Origin: JAVKSM01 sp039583705
GTDB taxonomy: Bacteria > Actinomycetota > Actinomycetes > Mycobacteriales > Pseudonocardiaceae
Reading direction: 5' to 3'
Length of the DNA stretch: 11,587 nucleotides
Assembly: GCA_039583705.1 (NCBI GenBank)
Contig: JAVKSM010000106.1
Location: forward strand, 1-11,587
In this document: piece by piece, positions 1 to 5,637 of the stretch
Numbering within the stretch: the stretch's first letter is position 1
How the letters are laid out: each line of letters opens with the position of its first letter
The notes under the pieces: model-generated
Told to the model about the DNA's origin: nothing
The model's input: the letters and a program-made list of their open reading frames with translations, nothing else
The model's database searches: none
Program-made: the position numbers and the translations under genes

Positions 1-1558
1 CCTCACCCCCACCCGGTGCGACCTCGCGCAGCACGTCAACGAGCAGCTCGTCGCTGCCGCGATCCCCATCGCCACCCCCGGCCGCGGCCAGCCGCAACAG
101 CCCCCGCCGCAGCCGGCGCAGCGCCAGCGGGTCGGCGCCGCCCAGCGGCGAGCTGAGCAGCGCGACGGCGGCGTCGGCATCCAGCGCGCCGGGCCGCACC
201 GCAAACCGCAGCAGCATCACCAGCGGCAGCACGGCGGGCGCCCGGGCCAGCGGCAGCTCGTCACCCGGCACCGCCAGCGGCACCTGCGCCGCGAGCAGCG
301 CCCGGCGCAGCGGCGGCAGCGCGCCGGCCGTGGAACGCACGAGCACCGCCATGTCCGACCACGCCACGCCCTCGCGCAGGTGTGCCCGGCGCAGCCGGTC
401 GGCCACCCACGCGGCCTCGGCCGCCGCCGAGCCGAAGACCCGGACCGCCACCGTCCCGCCCGACCCCCGTGGTCCGCGACGGGCCCGGTGCGGACCACCG
501 CCGGGCAACCGGGCGGCGACCCTGGCCGTCGCCTCGTGCACCGCGGCGGACGCCCGGTGGTCGACGGTGAGCACGACGGTGGCCCGCCCTTCGGGGTCGG
601 CGTCCCGCAACAGCGTCGGGTCCGCGCCGCGGAAGGCCAGCACGGACTGGTCGGGGTCACCGGCGAGCAGAAACGACGCCGCGCCCTCGCCCAGGCTGCG
701 GGCGAGGGCGTGCTGCTGCGGGTCGAGGTCCTGGGCGTCGTCCACGAGCACGTGGCGCACCCGGCCCTGCTCGGCGGCCAGCAGTTCCGGGTCGGCGGCG
801 AGGGCGTCCGCTGCGGCCGCGACCAGCTCCGCAGCGTCCAGCGCCGGGCCGGTCGTGCCCACCGAGCCGCGCAGCAGCGTCACCTGCTCGTAGCCGCGGT
901 AGAAGCGCCCGGCGGCCTCCCACTCGGCCACCCCGCACTCCCGGCCCAATGCGGCGAGCTCGGCCGGCCCGAGACCGCGCTCGGCGGCCCGCAGCAGCAG
1001 CTCGCGCAGCTCGGCGCCGAAGCCGGGTAGCCGCAACGCCGGGCGCACCCGCTGCGGCCACCCTGACCCCGGCCCGTCCCCGGCCAGCTCGCCGGCGAGC
1101 AGTTCCCGGATGACGACGTCCTGCTCCGACCCGGACAGCAGCCTGGGTGGAGCCTGCCCGCGCCGCGCGGCGGCCAGCCGGAGCACCCCGAAAGCGTAGG
1201 AGTGAACCGTGCGCACCACGGGCTCCCGGACCGTCCACGGCAGCCCGTCACGCCGCGGGGCGCAGAGCTGTGCCAGCCGCCGGATCACCCGCTGGCGCAG
1301 GTCGGTGGCGGCCCGGCGGCTGCCCAGCAGGACGAGCACCCGCTCCGGGTCCTCCCCCTCGGACAGCCGCGCGACGACGGCATCCACCAGCAGCGTCGTC
1401 TTGCCGGTGCCGGGACCGCCGAGCACCCGGAGGAACCCCTCGCGGTGGCCGACGACCGCCGCCGCGGCGAGGTCGGGCCGAGGGTCGGGCCGGTCCTGCA
1501 CCGGAAGGCGCACGAGCTGGGGGCCGTCCACGCCGTCCACGCCGTCCACGCCGGGCAT
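1..1558 (-). CDS. adnA: UvrD/RecB-type helicase-nuclease, AdnA-like, N-terminal 519 residues (3' end beyond window)
   Basis: Superfamily 1 DNA helicase, most likely the AdnA subunit of the actinobacterial AdnAB complex that unwinds and resects double-strand breaks in the cytoplasm. Visible motifs: Walker A GGPGTGKTT at residues 47-55, a Walker B/motif II VDDAQD at 272-277 (Asp where UvrD usually has Glu), motif III GDPDQSVLAFRGA at 300-312 and VDHRAS at 332-337. The GGPGTGKT form and N-terminal context fit AdnA better than AdnB or UvrD. The C-terminal nuclease module and any downstream adnB would lie left of the window. ATG at 1558 is chosen because an AGGGGGA Shine-Dalgarno (1568-1574) sits 9 bases upstream and no in-frame start lies close above it. 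The N-terminus carries three tandem VDG triplets from a 9-base repeat. Helicase identity is secure; the adnA assignment is inference from motifs. Confidence 0.85.
   Translation of the reverse strand, partial: MPGVDGVDGVDGPQLVRLPVQDRPDPRPDLAAAAVVGHREGFLRVLGGPGTGKTTLLVDAVVARLSEGEDPERVLVLLGSRRAATDLRQRVIRRLAQLCAPRRDGLPWTVREPVVRTVHSYAFGVLRLAAARRGQAPPRLLSGSEQDVVIRELLAGELAGDGPGSGWPQRVRPALRLPGFGAELRELLLRAAERGLGPAELAALGRECGVAEWEAAGRFYRGYEQVTLLRGSVGTTGPALDAAELVAAAADALAADPELLAAEQGRVRHVLVDDAQDLDPQQHALARSLGEGAASFLLAGDPDQSVLAFRGADPTLLRDADPEGRATVVLTVDHRASAAVHEATARVAARLPGGGPHRARRGPRGSGGTVAVRVFGSAAAEAAWVADRLRRAHLREGVAWSDMAVLVRSTAGALPPLRRALLAAQVPLAVPGDELPLARAPAVLPLVMLLRFAVRPGALDADAAVALLSSPLGGADPLALRRLRRGLLRLAAAGGGDGDRGSDELLVDVLREVAPGGGE
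1523..1549 (-). repeat. 9-base tandem repeat, three perfect copies, at the start of adnA
   Basis: GCCGTCCAC (plus strand) occurs three times head to tail, with a partial fourth copy (GCC) at 1550-1552. Read on the minus strand it encodes VDG three times, residues 4-12 of the AdnA-like protein, in front of the conserved helicase core. Copy changes would keep the frame. Confidence 0.9.
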
Positions 1559-1567
1559 GCAACCACG

Positions 1568-1574
1568 TCCCCCT
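1568..1574 (-). promoter_or_regulatory. Shine-Dalgarno of the adnA-like gene
   Basis: AGGGGGA on the minus strand lies 9 bases before the ATG at 1558. It decides the start over the alternative TTG and GTG codons just upstream, which are in other frames. Confidence 0.65.
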
Positions 1575-1621
1575 GACAGGACCGGCGCCGGAGGACCCGG
1601 GAAGAGAGGCTGGTCCCGGCA

Positions 1622-1680
1622 GGCTGGCCCGGCGACGCTGGTCTCCGTCATGAGCACCGTGAGCACCAGCCGGGCCAGCC
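1622..1680. repeat. Perfect 12-base inverted repeat with 35-base spacer in the divergent intergenic region
   Basis: GGCTGGCCCGGC at 1622-1633 and its exact reverse complement at 1669-1680 flank a spacer that contains two copies of TGAGCACC at 1651-1658 and 1660-1667. The element sits between two divergent genes, so it is not placed as a terminator. It could be an operator, a cruciform or a leader structure for adnA. No function is shown by sequence alone. Confidence 0.6.
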
Positions 1681-1723
1681 GCCCGACACCGCCGCTGCTC
1701 GTGCCGGGACGCGGGGTAGCGGC

Positions 1724-1770
1724 CGGTTCGCCTCGGTTCCCCCGGTTCTCCGCCTCACCCCACGTACGAT
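1724..1770 (+). promoter_or_regulatory. Putative activator-dependent promoter of the three-gene operon
   Basis: A TACGAT -10 box (TAnnnT type) lies at 1765-1770. Upstream, CGGTTC occurs at 1724-1729, 1734-1739 and 1743-1748, so start-to-start distances are 10 and 9 bases, about one helical turn. The last copy occupies the -35 position, where no TTGACA-like hexamer is seen. A start site near 1777 would give a leader of about 25 bases that includes the GGAG at 1790-1793. The arrangement suggests an activator or repressor binding repeated half-sites. Confidence 0.5.
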
Positions 1771-1789
1771 GCGAGCAGATCCGGCGACC

Positions 1790-1793
1790 GGAG
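1790..1793 (+). promoter_or_regulatory. Shine-Dalgarno selecting the start at 1802
   Basis: GGAG lies 8 bases before ATG 1802. The upstream in-frame ATG at 1769 overlaps the likely -10 box and so cannot be in the transcript, which favours 1802. Confidence 0.55.
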
Positions 1794-1801
1794 ACGTGGC
1801 C

Positions 1802-2719
1802 ATGGCATCGTTCACGAAGTGGCTCAAACGAAACGCCGACGCCGTCTTGGCGCTGCTGGTCGCGACGACGGTCGGCATCCTCGAGATCCTCGACGTGTAC
1901 GGCCCCAACGTGCTCGGCAAGAACGGCAGCGACACGGTCGACGCCGCGATCCTGCTCGTGTTGGCGCTGCTCGCCGCGACGCTGCTCAAGGACCGGCAGT
2001 CGGCGGCGAAGGCGCTGACCGACGCCACCGCCGTGCGTCTGCTCAGCGGCAGCGAGGTGGGTCAGGAACACGCCGAGGCGCACCGCCACACCGACCAGTG
2101 GATGTTCAAGGGCGGCACGGGCACCTACCTGCGCGCGGTGACGCTCAAGGCGTGCGTCGAGACAGCCCGTCAGGAACGGCGGCCGCTGCGCATGCAACTG
2201 GAGATCATCGACCCCACGGATGAGGCGCTCTGTAAGGCATACGCCCAGTTCCGCTCCTCACTCACGCCGGGCCCCGACGGAACCGGCGAACCATGGACCT
2301 TCGAGCGCACCCGCAAGGAGTCCTTCGCCACGGTCCTCGCCACGTGCTGGTACCGCCAGCGCTTCCCCTTCCTCAAGATCGAGCTGGGCCTGTCCGGCGT
2401 CATGACGACGTTCCGCTGGGACCTGTCCTCCCGCTCGGTGATCATGACGCAGGAGGACCCTACCGCCCCGGCCATGGTGATCGAGAATGGCAAGCCCTAC
2501 TACCGGGCCTATAGTCGGGAGCTGGTGGCGAGCTTCAACCAGGCGCGGCGGGTGCCCCTCGACCAGGCCGGCGACCTCCAGCTCAGCGACGAACCAACCG
2601 TCGAGGAGACCCGCAAGCTCTTCTCCGTCCTGGACCTCGAGCTGCCTCGCTCCTACAGCGACCGCGACGTCTCGGAGCTCGTCGTCAAGGCATTGCGGGC
2701 GAGGAATCCCTACCAGTGA
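1802..2719 (+). CDS. Two-TM membrane protein with uncharacterised cytosolic domain (305 aa)
   Basis: I do not recognise a named family. Two hydrophobic helices at about residues 13-31 and 45-62 are joined by a short polar loop. Lys/Arg before TM1 (KWLKR) and after TM2 (KDR) predict both termini inside the cell. The remaining 240 residues form a soluble mixed alpha/beta domain. Likely conserved elements include WMFKGGTGTYLRAVTL (100-115), LEIIDPTD (133-140), CWYRQRFPFL (182-191), a FRWDLSS stretch (204-210) and a C-terminal TVEETRKLF helix region. No HKD phospholipase motif, Walker motif or protease triad is apparent. It is first in an operon, 6 bases before a cupin gene and followed by a phosphatase, so a membrane-anchored sensor or effector working with a small-molecule pathway is possible. 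This resembles the general 2TM-plus-soluble-domain plan of some conflict-system effectors, but that link is only architectural. An alternative start at 1769 would add 11 residues. Confidence 0.85.
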   Translation: MASFTKWLKRNADAVLALLVATTVGILEILDVYGPNVLGKNGSDTVDAAILLVLALLAATLLKDRQSAAKALTDATAVRLLSGSEVGQEHAEAHRHTDQWMFKGGTGTYLRAVTLKACVETARQERRPLRMQLEIIDPTDEALCKAYAQFRSSLTPGPDGTGEPWTFERTRKESFATVLATCWYRQRFPFLKIELGLSGVMTTFRWDLSSRSVIMTQEDPTAPAMVIENGKPYYRAYSRELVASFNQARRVPLDQAGDLQLSDEPTVEETRKLFSVLDLELPRSYSDRDVSELVVKALRARNPYQ

Positions 2720-2725
2720 GCGACG

Positions 2726-3382
2726 ATGGACTACGAGAGCCTCCAGGCGGCGGTGCGCGACGGCACGATCGGGCGGGCCGCGCCCCGCTGGGCGTTCGAG
2801 GCCCTCGACGACATAGCCGAGGGCCGCACGAGCGTCGCAGCCAAGCGGCATCCCTTGGGGTTCGTGTGCATTCCCGTCAGACGGGCGGGAGGCAGGGGAG
2901 TGTGTGTGCACGTGTGGAGCGACAGCCTGCCGGGGGCGAGCCCGACCACGTCGATGGTGCACGCCCACAGTTGGAACCTGACCAGCTACGTGCTCTACGG
3001 GAGCCTGGGCAACCAGGTGATCGACGTCACCGATACGGTGGAGCGGGCCATGTGCCGCGTGTTTGAGGTACGAAGCAACGGGGACGTGGACGAGATGCGC
3101 GAGACCCCGCGACTGGTCCGCTACGAGGTCGCGGCCACGGACCTCAACCATGAGGGCGACGTCTACTCTCTGCCGGCGGGAGCCTTCCACGCCACCGTGG
3201 TCCGGGGTGAGGCCGCCACCGTCGCTCTCGGGTTCCCCCGGCCGGGGACGCTGGACCTCTCACTCGGTGGGATCGACACCAGGACCCACCGGATACCGCG
3301 GCAGCGTTGCGACCGCGACGAGACCGCCGCTGCGGCCCGGGTGGTCCTGCGACGGCTCGCGAGCGTCCGCACAATCGAGTAG
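2726..3382 (+). CDS. Cupin-fold protein with three-His metal site (218 aa)
   Basis: Predicted metal-binding beta-barrel protein of the cupin superfamily, possibly a dioxygenase or small-ligand binder; the substrate is unknown. Cupin motif 1 appears as HAHSWNLTSYVLYG (79-92) with His79 and His81; the usual Glu is absent, Thr86 being near that place. Motif 2, GDVYSLPAGAFH (144-155), matches the G-x5-P-x-G-x2-H pattern exactly and supplies His155. Three His without Glu is the ligand set known from cysteine dioxygenase, but the Cys of the Cys-Tyr crosslink is not at the expected place. No signal peptide. The start ATG follows the previous stop by 6 bases with only a weak Shine-Dalgarno, so translation is probably coupled. 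The C-terminus (191-218) is a charged helix outside the barrel. Confidence 0.85.
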   Translation: MDYESLQAAVRDGTIGRAAPRWAFEALDDIAEGRTSVAAKRHPLGFVCIPVRRAGGRGVCVHVWSDSLPGASPTTSMVHAHSWNLTSYVLYGSLGNQVIDVTDTVERAMCRVFEVRSNGDVDEMRETPRLVRYEVAATDLNHEGDVYSLPAGAFHATVVRGEAATVALGFPRPGTLDLSLGGIDTRTHRIPRQRCDRDETAAAARVVLRRLASVRTIE

Positions 3383-3386
3383 GAGG
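3381..3386 (+). promoter_or_regulatory. Strong Shine-Dalgarno overlapping the cupin stop codon
   Basis: AGGAGG begins inside the TAG stop of the cupin gene and lies 4 bases before ATG 3391. It selects that start over upstream in-frame codons that would overlap the cupin gene. Confidence 0.75.
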
Positions 3387-3390
3387 ACCG

Positions 3391-4275
3391 ATGCCGCCCG
3401 TGAAGACAGCCGTCCCGATGGACATCGAGCACGCGCGCGGCGTCGCCGTCAACACGGCCCGAGCGGCGGGAGCACTGCTGCGCGGCGGCACCACCGGGGA
3501 CTTCGGGATCCGCGCCAAGGGGGCGGCCGGCGACGTGGTGACCGATCTCGACCTCGCCGCGGAGCGCCTCATCGTCGGGCAAATCCGGGATGCGTTCCCC
3601 GGTCACCGCATCATCAGCGAGGAGTGCGGCCTGCTCGACGCAGCCGACAGCTCCTGGGTGTGGCTGGTGGACCCCTTGGACGGCACCAACAACGTCGTCA
3701 TCGGCCTGAACACCTACGTGGTGGGCATCGCCCTGTGCGAGAACAAGGTGCCGGTGCTCGGCGTCGTCCACGACCCGGTGGCCGGCCAGACGTGGTCCGC
3801 GGTCCGCGGCCGGGGCGCTCGCGGGCCGGCGGGCACGTCCCTGCGCCGACCACCCCGATCTGGACAATCCCCCAGGCCCACCACCGCTGGTCGGGTACTG
3901 GCCTGGACCCAGGGCCACGGGGTGGGTCGGACCGACAGCACGGCGAGGGCGCTGCGGACGGTCCTGGAGTCGGGCGCCCGAAGGGTCCTGCAACTGTGGG
4001 CGCCGTTGCTGTCCTGGGTGATGCTGGCGCGCGGAGACATCGACGGGTTCGTCGGCTACCGGCCGGAAGCCGTCGACCTGCCCGCGGGCCGCCTGATCGC
4101 GCAGGAGGCAGGGATCAGCGTCGCCGCCCTCGACGGCTCCCCCGTCGGCGAACGTTTCGACCTTCCCGACGAGGACCGCAGCTTCGTGGCCGGGCGACCG
4201 GAAGCCATCCCGGACCTGCTCGCCCTGGTCCGCTCCGCGCAGCAGGAGGTCACCATCGGCGGATCCGAGGGGTAG
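3391..4275 (+). CDS. Inositol-monophosphatase-family phosphatase (294 aa)
   Basis: Mg2+/Li+-sensitive phosphomonoesterase fold (IMPase, CysQ, FBPase superfamily), predicted cytosolic. Metal-site motifs are present: D50-V-x-T-D52-type segment GDVVTDLD (47-54), SEE at 76-78 and WLVDPLDGTNN at 91-101 with Asp94 and Asp97. The C-terminal WDxAAG motif appears as VDLPAG (228-233), keeping Asp229 but losing the Trp and one Ala. The catalytic set therefore looks complete and activity is likely. Substrate cannot be told: inositol phosphates, pAp-type nucleotides and sugar phosphates are all used by relatives. Length is close to CysQ and IMPase proteins (about 260-290). Residues 140-165, where relatives often have a GAxxNG substrate loop, are replaced by an Arg/Pro/Ser-rich stretch. 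Third gene of the operon; the context with a 2TM protein and cupin is not one of the standard sulfate or inositol loci. Confidence 0.9.
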   Translation: MPPVKTAVPMDIEHARGVAVNTARAAGALLRGGTTGDFGIRAKGAAGDVVTDLDLAAERLIVGQIRDAFPGHRIISEECGLLDAADSSWVWLVDPLDGTNNVVIGLNTYVVGIALCENKVPVLGVVHDPVAGQTWSAVRGRGARGPAGTSLRRPPRSGQSPRPTTAGRVLAWTQGHGVGRTDSTARALRTVLESGARRVLQLWAPLLSWVMLARGDIDGFVGYRPEAVDLPAGRLIAQEAGISVAALDGSPVGERFDLPDEDRSFVAGRPEAIPDLLALVRSAQQEVTIGGSEG

Positions 4276-4300
4276 GTCGCCGCGTCCGGGTCGCCGCGTC
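4275..4300. repeat. 12-base direct repeat between convergent genes
   Basis: GGTCGCCGCGTC occurs at 4275-4286 and again at 4289-4300, in the 37-base gap between the phosphatase stop and the permease stop. No clear stem-loop terminator is seen in this gap. Confidence 0.6.
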
Positions 4301-4312
4301 GGGGCTTTGGCC

Positions 4313-5578
4313 TCAGCGGGTCAGCGGCAGGACGGCGACGCTCGCGGCCACTCCGACGACCGCCAGACCGAGGCCGGTGAGCACGAACGTGCGCGGCCGG
4401 ACCCGCAGCCCGTGGTCACGGCAGGACTCCAGGCACAGCAGCGTCGCCAGGGACGCCCAGGGCGTGACCACCGGCCCGACGTTGGTGCCGATGAGCAGCG
4501 CCAGCAACTGGTCACCGTTCCCCGCGGGGACGACCGCCTCCCCGGCCGTGTAGGCGGGCAGGTTGTTGACCAGGTTGGACAGCCCGGCACCGGCCGCGGC
4601 GGCCCGGTAGGAGCCGATCCCGGTGTGGTCGGTGCCGACGAGCGCGGTCATGACCTCGGTGAGCCCGTACCGGCTCAGCGTCGGAACCACCAGGAACAGG
4701 CCGGTGACGAAGACCAGCAGTTGCCACGGGACGAGGTCGGGCCGCAGCGCGCGGCGGTCGAGGGCGGCGAACGCGACCACGACGACCACCGCGGCGACGG
4801 CGGCAGCATAGCCGATCTGCTCGCGGAGGAACGGGATGGCGACGATGAACAGGACGCAGGCCCCTCCGGCCACCCCGAACAGCGTCCGCTCGCGGCGCGC
4901 CTCGAGCCGCAACGGCGGCGGCGGCAGGTAGCGGTCGGCGCCCCGCTCACCCCGCCGCCAGTAGCAGACCCACAGAAAGATCATGGTCACGGCGATCGCC
5001 ACCAGTTGCGGGAGCCACATCCGGGCCGCGAATGCCGATGCCGGGAGCGCCACCCGGTCGGCGGCGAGCAGGTTGGTGAGGTTCGAGACCGGCAGCAGCA
5101 GGCTCGCGGTGTTGGCCAGCCAGAGCGTGGTCATGGCCAGCGGCAGTGCCGCGATCCGCGCCTTGGGCGCGAGGGCCAGCATCACGGGGGTGAGCAACAC
5201 GGCCGTCGTGTCGAGGTTGAGGAACATCGTCGTGAGCGCCGCGAAGATCACGCAGAGCACGAAGAGTGCCGGGTAGTTCCCCCGGCCCACGATCGCGATC
5301 TTGACCGCGATGACGTCGAAGACCTGCGCCTGCTTGGCGAGCTTGGCCAGCACGATCACGCTGCCGAGGAAGAGCAGCAGCGGCGCGATCCGCCGCAGGT
5401 TCGCCTCGGCCTGCGCCTTGGGCAACAAACCGGTCAGCACGCAGCTTACGCCGACGACCAGCAGCCCGATCCTGATCCAGTCGAGGACGCTGCGCCGGCG
5501 CGCGACCGTGAGCACCCGCCGGACCCCGCGTGGCGGGTCGCCGTGGGACGACGCGGGACGGGCGGGCACACGCGGCAT
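4313..5578 (-). CDS. ArsB/SLC13-type anion permease (421 aa)
   Basis: Integral membrane transporter of the ion transporter superfamily, about 10-12 hydrophobic segments across residues 33-420. The two half-site motifs are visible: NLDTTAVLLTPV (121-132) with SNLTNLLA (165-172) in the first half, and SNLVNNLPAY (334-343) with GTNVGPVVTP (364-373) in the second. This inverted-repeat pattern is shared by ArsB, NhaD and SLC13 carriers. The ion cannot be named: there is no arsR, arsA or arsC next to it, so arsenite efflux is not supported. A basic loop at 208-231 separates the halves. The N-terminal 30 residues are Arg/Pro-rich and polar; starting at the GTG for residue 22 would shorten them. Only a weak GAAG Shine-Dalgarno precedes the ATG. 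It is convergent to the phosphatase and divergent from the TIR-NACHT gene. Confidence 0.88.
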   Translation of the reverse strand: MPRVPARPASSHGDPPRGVRRVLTVARRRSVLDWIRIGLLVVGVSCVLTGLLPKAQAEANLRRIAPLLLFLGSVIVLAKLAKQAQVFDVIAVKIAIVGRGNYPALFVLCVIFAALTTMFLNLDTTAVLLTPVMLALAPKARIAALPLAMTTLWLANTASLLLPVSNLTNLLAADRVALPASAFAARMWLPQLVAIAVTMIFLWVCYWRRGERGADRYLPPPPLRLEARRERTLFGVAGGACVLFIVAIPFLREQIGYAAAVAAVVVVVAFAALDRRALRPDLVPWQLLVFVTGLFLVVPTLSRYGLTEVMTALVGTDHTGIGSYRAAAAGAGLSNLVNNLPAYTAGEAVVPAGNGDQLLALLIGTNVGPVVTPWASLATLLCLESCRDHGLRVRPRTFVLTGLGLAVVGVAASVAVLPLTR

Positions 5579-5624
5579 GGTCTTCGGTCACCGTTCGTCG
5601 GCGGCAACGAGTGGTCTCACCCGT

Positions 5625-5637
5625 CATACTGGCGGCA
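5625..5637 (+). promoter_or_regulatory. -10 box placed for a leaderless TIR-NACHT transcript
   Basis: CATACT at 5625-5630 resembles TAnnnT and ends 6 bases before the ATG at 5637, so the first base of the start codon would be the transcription start. No Shine-Dalgarno precedes that ATG. Leaderless mRNAs with this geometry are common in actinobacteria. No convincing -35 hexamer is seen. Confidence 0.45.

Noticed and set aside
1769..1801. ATG at 1769 as start of the 2TM protein
   Set aside because: It overlaps the likely -10 box and lacks a Shine-Dalgarno; ATG 1802 has GGAG at good spacing.
1209..2018. Plus-strand frame of 269 codons across the adnA start
   Set aside because: It is antisense to the helicase motifs and overlaps the promoter and the 2TM gene in another frame.
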